Shown: piece by piece, positions 32,831 through 44,844 of the stretch
Layout of the letters: every line of letters begins with the position of its first letter
Position numbering within the stretch: the stretch's first letter is position 1
Assembly: GCA_034769895.1 (NCBI GenBank)
Contig: CM068367.1
Span: 707,142,885 to 707,206,884, forward strand
Direction: 5' to 3'
Length of the DNA: 64,000 bases
From: Magicicada septendecula
Lineage: Eukaryota; Arthropoda; Insecta; Hemiptera; Cicadidae
Position numbers and translations under genes: made by a program
Notes under the pieces: generated by a model
Told to the model about the DNA's origin: nothing
The model's input: the letters and a program-made list of their open reading frames with translations, nothing else
Database searches by the model: none

Positions 32831-34232
32831 TCGGAGACGACAAGACTGCTAGACAGGTGGCTAACAGAACCCCTGCAGGATGGGGCAGAGACACGGTCAG
32901 AGTAGTGCTCGACAGATCAACAAGCGATGACTCCGCTGCCTTAAGTTCAGCTGTGTCAGAAATCTGTGAACGAGACGGAGACGGACGGGCACTTTTGAAA
33001 TGAAGTAAAGTGTGGTGGTACTTAGAGCCACACGTTTTGCACCTATTTTTGCACCAGCCCGAATGTTTATGTTGGAGGCACGAAAGACAACATTTTTTAT
33101 TTTTAAGACTCTGAAATCGAGCCCTAGGGTCCTTACTCAGCCACGCCAGACACTTGAGAAGCAAATGGGTCCGGGAATCGCAATGAAGGCAACGTGAACC
33201 AGATGCATCCCATTGCGTAACCTCCGCAGATAACGTAGACACAGCAAGAGGAGTAGCCTTAGAAAAAGAAACCTTCTGGGTTTTCTGGCGGCTAGTGCTG
33301 GGAAGAGCAGGTAAAGCCGATTCCAACGATGCCTGTTCTTTCTGTTCCGCCATAGCGGTTAAAAATGTCATAATTTCTGTTAGGGCAGGGAGATTCTCTT
33401 TGTCCGTAACAGACGCCTCAAAACGTTCACGCAATGATAGATCCAGCCTAGACAATACAAAAGACGCATATATTGCTTGATATATATCAGCAATGTTTAG
33501 AGCTGACAACGCTGAAAAGTTAGCATTGAAGCTGTCCACCAACTTTCTAATAGACGCAGCTGATCGCATAGAAGCGGCTGGTAACTGAAGCAGATTGGTA
33601 CAATAAACCCGAGCGGCCAAACGAGGATTGTGATAACGACTTTTAAGAGTTGACAGTGCAAGTGAATAACTATCATCAACTATGGGAAGCGCGGCAACCT
33701 TCTCATAAGCCTCACCCTTAAGATGAGTCAGTAAATATAACAATTTCTGCTTTGGAGTGAGGGCAGGACTTTCGTCTACTAATGTGGTGAACTTTGACCA
33801 AAACTTGGACCAACATTTGGCCTGGCCATCAAAACAAGGTAAAGAAAGCTTCGGCAACTCATGAACAAGAACACCTGAGTGCCCGCCACTTGCCGATGAA
33901 AATCGACTGGAACCAACCGGTATCTCTGGTTTTGTTAGTTTGGACGCTAAAATGCTACCCCGGACATAAATATCCTTAATTTGAGCTACCACCGCAAAAA
34001 TGTGGTCCTCGTCCAATCCCTGGGGCAATGACTCGGCCGATAGGTAAGGATCGACCTTACCTAGAAGATCCTGATATTCTTCGGACAACCTGGAGGCCAA
34101 AATACCGGCTTCATGTTGATCCACGGCTCTCAATTGCGGCAACCCTTCCAACTTATTTATCAAATGCTGCAACGCAAGTATTCCCACCGAGGTGGTCCGG
34201 TCAGAAGCTGCCAACGACAATTTAGCAGGCAT
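32820..34232 (-). CDS. BEL/Pao gag (DUF1759-type) with zinc knuckles
   Basis: An open frame of 470 residues from ATG at 34232. The central block LPKLSLPCFDGQ with W...F spacing is the DUF1759 gag signature of BEL/Pao elements. Residues about 345-410 have Cys/His clusters (CLHCDSRTHLLLKC and two more) acting as nucleic-acid-binding knuckles. It ends within the protease at a stop caused by the shift to the pol frame near 32825. In the family gag and pol usually form one frame, so this is gag of a frameshifted element. It would form the particle shell and package element RNA in the cytoplasm. Confidence 0.85.
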   Translation of the reverse strand: MPAKLSLAASDRTTSVGILALQHLINKLEGLPQLRAVDQHEAGILASRLSEEYQDLLGKVDPYLSAESLPQGLDEDHIFAVVAQIKDIYVRGSILASKLTKPEIPVGSSRFSSASGGHSGVLVHELPKLSLPCFDGQAKCWSKFWSKFTTLVDESPALTPKQKLLYLLTHLKGEAYEKVAALPIVDDSYSLALSTLKSRYHNPRLAARVYCTNLLQLPAASMRSAASIRKLVDSFNANFSALSALNIADIYQAIYASFVLSRLDLSLRERFEASVTDKENLPALTEIMTFLTAMAEQKEQASLESALPALPSTSRQKTQKVSFSKATPLAVSTLSAEVTQWDASGSRCLHCDSRTHLLLKCLAWLSKDPRARFQSLKNKKCCLSCLQHKHSGWCKNRCKTCGSKYHHTLLHFKSARPSPSRSQISDTAELKAAESSLVDLSSTTLTVSLPHPAGVLLATCLAVLSSPNGG

Positions 34233-35358
34233 ATTGAATTAAAAAATATCGCGCAACCTACAACCACCCTTAATAAGAGAATTAGAAACTGAACAATAAT
34301 CACGCACCGACTTAGCCTAACAGTGCTCGAGATAACTAGGCGTCTCACACAACTACTTTGCATAAACAATACCGAGCAAGATAAATACAAAAGTAAATTA
34401 GTGCACGGCATAATACAACTTGCACAATCCAACAGGCAAATAATGCCAAACACAATAAATTAAACACGCTACAAATTGATTTACACAGCGCAAAAAAACG
34501 ACAACAAAAACACAAGTTACACAAGATTACAGCACATACGGTGCCAAATAATGGTACACAAAAGTGCACCCAAAAACAAACATGTATAATACCAAATAGA
34601 ATAAATACACACAAAACACAGCAAAGTACAATGTACAACAATTCACCAGTTACCGAACCAAACACAAATAACTGGGACACCTTAAATGCCAAAATTGATG
34701 GTCAACGCGTCGTGTATGGACAGGATATCGCATATGCAAAATATAAATCGCACCTAAAGGTAATAGTCATGCCAAAAAATTAAATTAAATACAAAGGCAG
34801 GCTACTCCGAAATCCGGATAACCTAAAACCGTTCCCTTTACGCCTGACAGTCACAAACACGTAGCGCACAATTTCACGTGGGACGCAAACCGTAACAGGA
34901 CGGAAACAAACTTTACCAGACTTAACCCAGTAATTAAACGACTACCCCAAAAAACAAGGTGCAAAATTTTGACACAAAATCTGCCCACCTGGCGATGCAC
35001 ACACGACGACACTGCTGACCACAAGCTACAGCCATAAACGCAAACTCGTAGTTCACATGCCTACGTATTATACCAACATTCTTCCGTGCGATAGCATGCA
35101 AATGACAAACATTCATGAAATTTAAAAAATTAACCGTATGCAAAACACCCACGAGCAGGCACAAAAAACGAAACGGCACGGCACGTTGGTAATTAAAATA
35201 AAAATCACGCAGCCAAAACTGACTTACAACCCAATTACTGAAACTCAACCCACCAGCAGCATCATGCACAAAATTACGAAGCACGTGCTCCCAGTCGTGA
35301 CGGCAAAATATTTAATTGACAAGCTAGCAACCTCATGAACCCTCTGGTAGTAAATAGA
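34233..35358 (-). other. BEL 5' leader
   Basis: 1.1 kb between the 5' LTR and gag, C/A-rich on the plus strand, with only short unrecognised frames. No convincing primer-binding site begins next to the LTR. Confidence 0.5.
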
Positions 35359-35731
35359 TGTGAGATAAGAGTTTAAAAAGATGGAAAGTAAGACGGCTTT
35401 CTTACATGATAATTTAATAGCCTCTGGTGAGCTCGAAAGCAGCAGCATGCAGAATTGCTAATCAGACATAAATAATATAAAAAAATGACTTACCGTATCT
35501 CACGACTGGGTGATCCTGACACTCAAGGCAGGATAGACTGGTTGGGAAAAGGATGGGTGAAATGCATGGATTTCTACCTGCCGAGAAGGGCCCGACTCGT
35601 GGACGTTGACACTGAGATGGCTGGCGTACGACAGAGCTAAAAGTTCACGTGCATGTACGAGCTCTACAAAAGCCATAGTGCCAACCTTGGAAAATGAAAA
35701 GAATGACCGGTTCGATCCGAAATATCGAACA
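35359..35731 (-). repeat. BEL 5' LTR
   Basis: Same length as 28101-28473, with mismatches such as agataag/agataat and ctcgtgg/ctcatgg. Confidence 0.92.
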
Positions 35732-37125
35732 ATTATTATTATTATTATTATATCTTCTGTGATTCCAGTTATCGTCTCTGCTGTAGTTTCTTCCAACTTC
35801 CCTATCTTGGTATCTTGGAACATTTCTCTGGTCGTTCCTTTCCACTAGTTGGTTCCTACTATGGTCTTGTTCTTCCTGATGTAGGTTATTTTGGTTGTCT
35901 CTTCTTGTATTCCCTTGTCTACCACTGCTGTCGTAGGCCATTTTTCTCTCATAATCAGTGAGTAATAACATCATCGCTTCTATAGTGTGCGCCTGACTGG
36001 CGAATTGCGCTAAACTCACCGTTTCAGGGAAATGGTGACTCAGGGCTTCCACAACATATCTGTCATCCATGGGTGGGTCTAAATATCTTGCCCTGCAAAC
36101 ATGTGCTAAGAAATATGAGGTCGGTGTTTGTCCTCTGCCTGGTTCGTACCTACCATATACTGTTGTCTCCTGTACCCTTGTCTGGATGGATCGTGTCCAA
36201 TATTTATTCTTGTAGCTTTCCACAAATTCTTGGTAGCTATTCAGGGTGTTTCTCACGACATCCCACCAATAGTCCTTCATCTCATGGAACCCTTGGTCTA
36301 ACATTAGCTTAACTCGCTCCCATCTATTTTCCTTGGTACTCTGCAGATATTCCTGCATTCTGTTTAAATATTCCATAGGATTTCTTATATATCCTTTCAT
36401 ATGTGGCACCTCATGATTGGTATTCCTGTCTTCTCTGATAACACATGTCTGATTCCCATTCTGTTCCATCTCATTTACCCTTACTACCAATTGTACCACT
36501 GTATCCTCTATCTTCGTATAGTTGTTGTTCAACTGGTGTTCCATTGATTGAATATTGCTGGTTACATCCTGCTTGTGTCTTGTCAATTGTCTTGTGTCAC
36601 GTGTTCAATAACTTCCTGCTTATTTTCTACTAATTTCTATTCCACTGCTTCATTCAGTGACTGATGTTCCGTTTCCATTCTGTCTAACCTGTTTTCCAGT
36701 GTTTCTATATTCATTTTCACTTCTGCTAATTGCCTGTAGTTCCTTTCCTCATAATTTTGCAATATTAATTCGACTTCAGCCTTCTGCTGGTCTAATTTAT
36801 CATTCACACCATTTATTTGTTATTTAATGGTCTCTTTTAACTCGGTGTTCTGTTGATCCACTTTATCTGTAACTTCAGTTCTGAATTGGTCTAATTTAGC
36901 ATTTTGTTGGTTAGAATTAGCAGTAATCTCAGTCCTGAGTTGGTCAAATTTAGCATTTTGTTGCTCAGAAATAGCCTTTAACTTGTTAGAACTAGCCATT
37001 ATTGCATCCATAATTGCCCTCATATTTAGTTGTTCAATTTCCTTAGGGGGCTGTTCCATTTCAGCTTCTTCCTCTTCACCACTATTACTTCTTAATTCAT
37101 ACCTTTTCTCCGGTTTGTTAGCCAT
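35732..37125 (-). pseudogene. Gypsy C gag N-terminal and capsid region, broken
   Basis: Probable start MANKPEKRYELRS at 37125 (an upstream in-frame ATG exists at 37140). 37125-36820 is a Gln/Lys-rich coiled coil with repeats of QQNAKFDQLRTE type. Several stops lie between 36820 and 36600. 36586-35732 has the capsid-like part (ENRWERVKLMLDQGF, YWWDVVRNTLNSYQEF) and a basic Arg/Asn tail ending in an Asn run encoded by AAT repeats, where BEL inserted. Confidence 0.85.
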
Positions 37126-37278
37126 GTTACAATATTTCAATTAACTTAATCACAAATAAATCTTTAATCTAATTAAAATTAACAAAGTTACTTTACTGCA
37201 ATATAATTAATTCAGTTTGGCACTATTGCCTATTCCTCAATCTATGTTATTTGGTGCTGGCTTAAAGAAAATTTTGGC

Positions 37279-37296
37279 TTTCACATATGGGTGCCA
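37279..37296 (-). promoter_or_regulatory. Candidate primer-binding site of Gypsy C
   Basis: Minus strand TGGCACCCATATGTGAAA, 4 bases after the LTR end. The tRNA was not assigned. It resembles TGGCGCCCATCGCACGG in Gypsy E (61885-61902). Confidence 0.5.
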
Positions 37297-37300
37297 AAAT

Positions 37301-38226
37301 TGTGCTGTAATTATCTTTCTGTTTGGTAATTGCCCCTCTGTTTGGGCGATAATTACGCGTTGTCTAATTATTTTAGTATGTGTCTAATGTTTAATGTGTT
37401 GTTTGTATTAAATATGTGATCATGAAGACTCTATCTTAGGGTAGACAACTAATATTTCTATTTAGGTTATTTAATATTGTAAGTAATTAATTATTTTCTT
37501 TAGTCAGTGCCAAATAACTATAGTTAACAAAATTTAATAAAATATATAAAATAACAAAATATATAAATAATATTGAGATAATATACCGTATGAATGCTAA
37601 TCGTTTGAATCCCCGCTCTTCCAAACTGCGCCGGCTTCAATTCTCGTACTGTTGTAGTTCACTTACAATTTGTCAACAGCATAGAGGTCGCTCCGAACAG
37701 TATTAACCTTGTTCATACAATTCGTTCCACTGTTTGCTAGTAAAATATATTATTTTATCCTCTTCTTGTGTATTTAAGTGTTAATTAATTCTTGGTATTA
37801 TTATTCGTGTTTTAGTAGAAGTTCGTGTGTTACGTATCTTAATTATGTTAATTATTTCACTTCGTGTGTGTGAATTGGATGACTAGGCTTCATGCAAGTT
37901 TGTTTTTATTCCAATTTGGGATTACAACACCAATCAGTAGTAGATTACCTTTTGGAGATGGTACTGTGAATCATTTACATTAAACCTTTAATAGCATTCC
38001 TCAATAAACTTCTTTTAATTATAATATTTTACAAACTCCGTTACAAATTCAGAATAGGTTAGATTTCGTTGGCCTATTGTCCCGAGATTCTTTACAAGAT
38101 TAATTCCTTTCCTTTTAAATTACTTTTATAGTTCTCAATTCTTCTTATTAATTTATAATTGGGACATAGATCTCTCTCTGATATGTGTGTAGTATAACAC
38201 TTATTTCCAGACTTATTTTAAATATT

Positions 38227-38310
<84 letters not shown>

Positions 38311-38912
38311 TCTCTCTCTCTGATGTGTATAAGATTAAATATGAAATTAGCCTTTCTTCTTTTATTATTTATACAAATTTAATTCTTCTTAATAAAATTT
38401 TCAATATGTTACATAAATTCTCACTGAGATGTGTATTCTATTAATACTAAAATTAGACTAAATCAAATTTTTCTTACATTAAAAAAAAATCAAATTATAA
38501 CAATTCACATTGGCCTTGGTGATACATCATTAAATTTGTCACATACTTTCATAATACTCCTCTTAAACAACTATATAATGTTACTAATAATTATTATTAC
38601 ATTTCTCTGACTTTTTACATTACTTATCTTAATTTGTCTCTATTATATTATAATATTATTAACATTTGGTTTTATTTTAATGTTTATCTTTTTTTATTAT
38701 AATATCTTATAATAGTCATTAATAGTCCAACATATATTTCCTTCACTCTGTGCTGTATCATACAATTCCAATACCTTAGATTACCTCTTATGTTTATCAT
38801 TAATAATTAATTAGTTTTTTGTTTACAATTTTACTGTTTATCCAAAAATATTACTAAATTTATCCCTATGAGTTTTCTTAAATAACTATTTTATTTTTAT
38901 GTACTGTTGTCC

Positions 38913-38916
<4 letters not shown>
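37301..38916 (-). repeat. Gypsy C 5' LTR, outer end missing
   Basis: Aligns with the four 3' LTR segments. The last about 270 bases present at 23600-24451 are absent, replaced by an AT tract and PLE 3. Confidence 0.88.
38231..38321 (+). repeat. (TC)n microsatellite in LTR C
   Basis: About 90 bases with one interruption (ccc near 38307). Shorter in the other LTR. Confidence 0.95.

Positions 38917-38968
<52 letters not shown>
38917..38968 (+). repeat. (AT)n microsatellite at 3' end of PLE 3
   Basis: An AT run between the truncated LTR of Gypsy C and the 3' tail of PLE copy 3. Confidence 0.95.
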
Positions 38969-38970
<2 letters not shown>

Positions 38971-39016
38971 CTATAATATTTATGACTAAATTTACCTCAA
39001 GATATACTTTTTTCCT

Positions 39017-39680
39017 TTAGGAACATGTTTCGGGAGATCTTGTTCTCCCATCTTCAGCCTTCGCCATCTTGTTTCTGGTGAAGTATTTGTGTGTTGGCTT
39101 CTGGATGTTATTGAGGTAGTTTGTTGGTCTTTGGTCCTTTAAAGTTGCATTATTGTGTGTGGTTGTGGTATCTGTTTTTGTATTTTGTGTATTTTCGATG
39201 TTGAGTGCTTTGAATATTGTGTCATGTTTTGTATTGATTTGTATTTGTTCTGGTATTAATTTGTTTTGTGTTTTATGTTTGTAAATCTGTAAATTTTCCC
39301 AAATGTTCATTATGGTGCCTTTGTGTGGTATATGTTTTATTAGTGTTACATTGGTTATGTCTGGGAATTCATGTCCTGTGTTTATTGCATGTGTGGCTAA
39401 ATTGGATTTATATATATTTGGTTTTTTGTATGCATTTAGGTGTTCAAAATAACGTTTTTTCAGCTGTTTTTTTGTTTGTCCTATATAACATTTATTGCAA
39501 TCTTGGCATTCAATTTTGTATATACCGTTGGTTGTTGTATTATCTTTGTTGTGTGAGCTATTTAGATTTTGTAATTTATTTTTATTAGTTTTGTATGCTA
39601 TTTTTATATCTGTGTTTTTAAATAGTTTTGTTAGTTTTGTCATTTTATTATTTATATATGTGAATGTGGCCCATTTTTGT
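39017..39680 (-). pseudogene. PLE GIY-YIG endonuclease domain (copy 3, best preserved)
   Basis: Open from about 39680 to the stop at 39017. Numbered from the internal Met at 39643: GIY 40-42, Cys cluster ECQDCNKC 45-52, YIG 53-55, Arg64, His68, WEN 115-117. All recognised GIY-YIG positions are present. A missing A in the run at about 39673 separates it from the RT frame, so the protein is broken although this domain is intact. It nicks DNA to prime reverse transcription in the family. Confidence 0.88.
39027..39057 (-). other. PLE 3' stem-loop with CTGAAGA...GAAAC core (copy 3)
   Basis: Minus strand: CTGAAGA, T, GGGAG, 8-base loop, CTCCC, GAAAC. Covaries with copy 2 (GAGAG/CTCTC). Confidence 0.7.
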
Positions 39681-40497
39681 TGTTGTTATTATTTATGTGT
39701 TGTTCAGTTTGATTAATTCTTAATTGTTCAGTTTTTATTTTGTATTTGATTTTATTTTCTATTTTGATCATAGTATTTTTATTGTATCCATTTGCATAAC
39801 CAATTTGGTATATTATATTTCTTTCTTTGTCAGTTTCTTGTTTGTTTAGGGGTATTTTGTACATTCTGTTAAATAACGAATAAAATGCTGCCATTTTATG
39901 TTGTGGTGGGTGGTCAGAATGGTTAGGTATAATGATGTTAGTGGAAGTTGGTTTTCTATATATTGCATATTGTATGTGTTTGTTGTATCTTGTGATGGTT
40001 ATGTCTAAATAGTTGATTTTGTTATGTTTTTCTTTTTCTTCTGTGAATTGTATTTTGGGATGTATGTTATTGATTTGTTTCAGTATGTTCTCTGCATTTG
40101 TGTTTTTGTTATTTGATACATATAGTCTATCATCTACATATCTTATCCATATGCCATCTGGGTCATGTGTTTTTATGATATTTTGTATTTTGGTGTCTAT
40201 GTGTTGTAGGAATATTTCTGCTATTATGCTTGATAATGGTGATCCCATTGCTAAACCTTCTTTCTGTTGATAAATTTTGCTATTAAATTCAAAGTAATTT
40301 TGTTTTAGTATTAGTTGGAGACTATTTTTTATTTCGGTTATATATTGTTTGTTTCATTTTGTTCTATAAGTTTGTTTATTATTATGTCAATTGTTTCTTC
40401 TACTGGGATATTAGTGTACATGTTTGTTATGTCATATGATGTGAAAAATGTATTTTCATTTATATTTATTATTTTTAGTTTGTCTATTATAATATTT
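39652..40497 (-). pseudogene. PLE reverse transcriptase, C-terminal part (copy 3)
   Basis: 40248-39652 contains the palm motifs GLAMGSPLSSIIAE and WIRYVDDRLYV (YVDD intact), then YAIYRKPTSTN and the thumb. Upstream, 40497-40355 continues in another frame (FTSYDITNMYTNIPVEET, the RT motif before the palm), with a shift near 40350. The N-terminal RT portion is missing. Confidence 0.9.
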
Positions 40498-40500
40498 GTC

Positions 40501-43500
40501 TAAAATAATATAAAATATAATATATAATATAAAATATAATAAGTTAAGTATATAAAATATATATAAATAAATATAAAATATATAACTTAAATAGATGTAT
40601 ACAAGAAATATTAAAAATAAATTAATTTCAATGTACAATTTTTTAATTGTATTTTAGTGTCTGGTACTTAAAATAAATTGTTAAAGGTCTTATTGTTGAA
40701 TGTTACTTGCTGAAACATCAGTGCTTCAAGAACAAGTTTTAAATAAGAAAAAGGCTACTCTTGAATATATGATAGACTTGATGTCAGTATGAAACTGACT
40801 AATAATTTCACACTATAAGAAGATGAAGTTATTGATGGAAGATTCTTAAATTTCAAAAATATTCTTTTAAACATTGCTCATTACAAAACATAAGTTTTCT
40901 TCGAATCTTTAATGAATTATAAATTTAGTGTAAACACTCAAACAGTCAAAAAGTAATAATTTGCACCACATTGCAGTTTTTATCCATTGTCATGCTAACA
41001 AAATCAGTCTTATATAGTTTCTGTCAACTAGTTTCACTAAGAATGTTAAAAAAAAACTTTTCTTGCCAGATTATCAAGCCTTTTCTCAAACTCTCTCATG
41101 TGCATGATGAAATATTCAATGGAACAAACAAAGTAGATCTTGATTGCTTGAACCTATGTAATAAACTGTATGATGTGCATCATGTTGATTATATACATAA
41201 GTTTTTGGTTTGTGTGTGTGCACGCACACGCACACACACACAGTGGAGGGGGGGGGGGTGAATGTGTGTAAAGAGAAGAAAATTATTAAGAGATAACATC
41301 ATAACATGTTATTGTTTGGTCAGGAGAATTATCTAACTGTAATTTTTATACCACAAGTATATTGAATATACCGAGAAACTTGGTAAAACAACAGTTTTAC
41401 TGTTGTTTATTTGCTCTAACATTCCCCCCTTTTTTTTTGAAAAAATTAAAGGGATATATTAGGAGGTAAATAAATTATTTATTTATGACTTTTGAAAAAT
41501 GTAGATGAATTTATAATCACTTATCCTTGAATACAAGTTACTGTAGTTACTATTTATTAACATACATTACATCAGCTATCTTACTGTAATTCTGGAAGGT
41601 GAAAGGTGAAAGTTAACTTAGTTGGGAGGAGCATATAATAAAAAACATGGGAAGGAACGTTAATTTTATTAGTTTTATACGGTTACAGGGTGAAAATCTG
41701 TGCTCATCTTCACTACATACTTATACTCTACACATGAAATTCACAAATGATATTGAACAAGAGATATTCAGATAATACAAATATTTTAAAAATATTTTTG
41801 CTGCGTATGGCAAGCCTGAGCTCATGTCTATTAGCTTTCTAGCATCCCAACATAGTCAGCTTATGTTATGTGAGTTTCTAAGATGTATGTCAAGTATTTG
41901 GTTGCTGAGAAGATGGTCTGTATCCAGTAGTGAGTTAGGTAATCGTATATGACAAATTTTGTGTTCATCTGCATTGCAGATTTTTTTTTAGATGAGCACC
42001 ATGACAGTCATGACCTGAATTAAGGTGAAAGAAGGCAACAGTCTTTTGTTAGTTAGTTTAAACAAAACAACAAAACAATTCCTAGGAACCATTTTGGAGG
42101 CATCATTGTATAATAGAAGTCTTAACTTTGAGGATGTCACCATCAAAGAGGAAGTTGAGAAAGCACTGCAAAACATTAAGTGTAACTGCAGAAGTATGTA
42201 AATGGGGTAATACTGTAATCATTGAAGGTGTAATACTTCTGAAGTAATTGCATTACAAACAAAGAGAATAAAACTGAGTACATGTAACAATAGTAATTAA
42301 TGAATCAGTAGACAGGTGTATAACTAATAGTAATCTTAAGTTAATAATAAAAATATTAGCCATCATCGGATCAGAAATATTTATAGTTGCATTTTCCTAT
42401 AGATAACTGGGAATTTGTTCTATATGGCATGCAACAGTGTAAAAATTTTAATGTCTAATACGTTACCAATTAAAACAGAACAGAACCAAGTATCAAGTAT
42501 CTGAGCATAAACGACAATAATGTATCAGCGATAATACATTTAAAAAATGAAACTATAATTTTGCAGGGAACTAATTTAATTAGTTATCAACTGTTTCTGC
42601 CACCAGTGCTATGGCAGAAAGTTAATTTCTTGTTTAAAAGGAATAAACTGTCCTTGCAGACTACAACTGCTGTTGTGTGTTGTATACAAAATTAGTCATT
42701 TCTTCTTCCTAATGTTTTTATTCACTGGACCAACAGGAAGATGTAGACACCTTTTGGTCGCTTGGTCAAACTAAGTACTATGTAGGTAAGTCCACATAAC
42801 CATATTGTCATGAAATGTATATATGGCAAGCAGCCAGCAAAAGAAGACAATGGAAAAATTACCTTGAACATCTTTTTTTCTAGTCTTCAATGAAATAGCT
42901 AAAGAAATTGTAATGGAAAATGCATCATGTGAAGTGTAATAACACATTATATTATAAATACATTACATAATTTTTATTACAGAATACTGTAATTGTAATA
43001 TGAAGTAAATATATCATGTTCTTCAATTGTTCAAACAATTCAGATATTTAAAACTCAAAGTTATTGAACATGTATGTTACAGAATCAATAATAGAGACAC
43101 TAACTCAACACTAGCTAGTGGATACAAGGTGTTGTAGCATTCATGCACAGTAGTAGCATATTGATTTATTGACTTATGCAGCACTTTTTATTGATTTATG
43201 TGTGATGTACCTAATTATCAGAGTTGAAATAAAATAAATTAAAAGTAATGAAATATTAAAAAGCTTTATAAATAACATAAAAATAATTAAGTGTGATTTG
43301 TGAAAACTTATCAAGTAATTGAAAATAAACAAAATTAATTAGTGCATTTTATTACTCATATAACATATTTTGAAGAATTTACAGCATTATATTACTTAGT
43401 AATACATGCAATTATTATGTCCTAATAATAAATATGTACTACATAAAATATAGTTTTTAATAAATCTATGTTAAAAATAAAACAGTATAAAAACAGTGTA

Positions 43501-43660
43501 TACTATTTCCGTTCTTAGTTCAATTCCGCTGTAAACAAACCCAATTCCACTGTAAACAAGCTATGGAAAATCTGATATGCTATTGGTCAGTGGCGTTGTT
43601 ACTATTCACACAGTAATATGTTACACACATGTGCAGAATGTCTACATAGTCATGTAAGAG
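40501..43660. other. AT-rich DNA without recognised genes
   Basis: Begins with a degenerate ATATA-rich stretch (40500-40640). Contains a short TG/CA repeat (41211-41241) followed by a G run, and scattered short frames. One possible 49-base exon with good splice sites is at 42737-42785. Nothing else was recognised. Confidence 0.6.
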
Positions 43661-43668
43661 TTTTACCA

Positions 43669-43885
43669 CTTAAACTGGGCACTAATTTTAAGACTTCCTC
43701 CTTATCACTGTATTCTGAATTCTGTTGAATTAATATGGAGCCAGCTGAAAGGATATGTTGTCCATCACAACACAACATATAAGCTGCCTAATATAAAACA
43801 GTTGATAGAGAAGGTGGTAAATGAACAATTGCAGACAAGTGGCGTCATTGTATCCAGCATGCAATCAAGGAAAGCTGTAGCAGCT
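43669..43885 (+). pseudogene. Tc1/mariner (IS630)-type transposase remnant, C-terminal DDE part
   Basis: The frame from about 43677 reads ALILRLPPYHCILNSVELIW, followed by SQLKGYVVHHNTTYKLPNIK. This matches the DDE_3 block around the last catalytic Glu (the family has LPPYHxxLNPIELxWxxxK). A one-base shift near 43838 leads into DKWRHCIQHAIKE, the usual following helix. No inverted repeats located. The N-terminal half is absent. Confidence 0.75.
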
Positions 43886-44844
43886 GCCCCACATTAGCAA
43901 CATCCTTGTGATCAATCTTATTAATAATAACTCTGACTCAAGTGATCAAGTGTGTCAAGTTCCAACACAGATATGAAATGCATTGAATAACTCTCTGACA
44001 ACAACTGACAATATAAGGTACACTGGTAATTATCACGTCTTCTATTTTCATTTTAAATAAACTTGACTTTTTTCTTTTGTTGTGATTTTTAAAAGGTTAA
44101 TAAAAAACGCCATTAACTGGTGTTATAAATATTTCACTGTTGGTCTGACACTGTCACACCACTTTTACTTTGGCGAGGACAGATTATTACAATTTATATG
44201 TATTTATACAGTATCAATATTATATGTACTCTGTCTGTGCTCCTTCTGTCAGAGTGACATGTCTCTAATTCAAGCAGCAAATAGCGTTTCAGATGCGCCA
44301 CATCTGTTAGTTTACACCAGGATTAAACTAAGAACTGAAAGCATATACACAGTATCTTGTTCAAATCAGTGATACAAATTTGCATCATTGATCAATAATT
44401 TAAATTTACATCAGGTCAGCTATCTGCTTCAGAAATTTTTGAATTTTGATAGCTCTTTTGAAGACTGCCAAAAATACTTCAATTAATTAAAACGCTTTTC
44501 CTTAATACACTTAATCAATGATATAGATATTTCTTTTCCATTTTACTATTCCACTTTTGTATGACAGAGTGCCTACAGCGATCAACAGATCCATTGTTCA
44601 CTATTAAAAATTATGTAGAAGTCATTAATCTTTATTCTGAGTAATATAAATATGCGTTAAGAGCAGTGACTATAAGCACTAAAAGATAGTTTGAAGGCTT
44701 TATTCTATATTTTCAAATATTAAAACTTTTAAACAAAGTAATAATAGTTTCATCAGTCTTTTAAAGCTTTCTGTCAATCTCCAACTGTAGAAGTACATGA
44801 AGAGAAGTTATAAAATAAAAGTAGTAGCAATGTGAAGCTGCATG
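43886..44844. other. AT-rich DNA without recognised genes
   Basis: Short frames only; the 96-codon frame at 44082 shows no family resemblance. Confidence 0.6.

Larger units (their letters stand above)
28101..35731 (-). mobile_element. BEL/Pao LTR retrotransposon, inserted in gag of Gypsy C
   Basis: LTRs 28101-28473 and 35359-35731 have equal length (373 bp), TG...CA ends, and about five mismatches by eye, hence a fairly recent insertion. Flanks are ATTAT on both sides within an AAT/ATT run. On the minus strand: leader 35358-34233, gag 34232-32820, pol 32830-29061, purine tract, 3' LTR 28473-28101. Inactive through frameshifts and an RT deletion. The leader (1.1 kb) has no recognisable gene. 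Confidence 0.95.
38969..40500 (-). mobile_element. Penelope-like element copy 3
   Basis: The longest PLE copy here. On the minus strand it runs from mid-RT (about 40500) through the RT active site, linker, GIY-YIG domain and 3' tail into an AT tract. It is 5'-truncated at about 40500, where AT-rich DNA begins. Confidence 0.9.
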
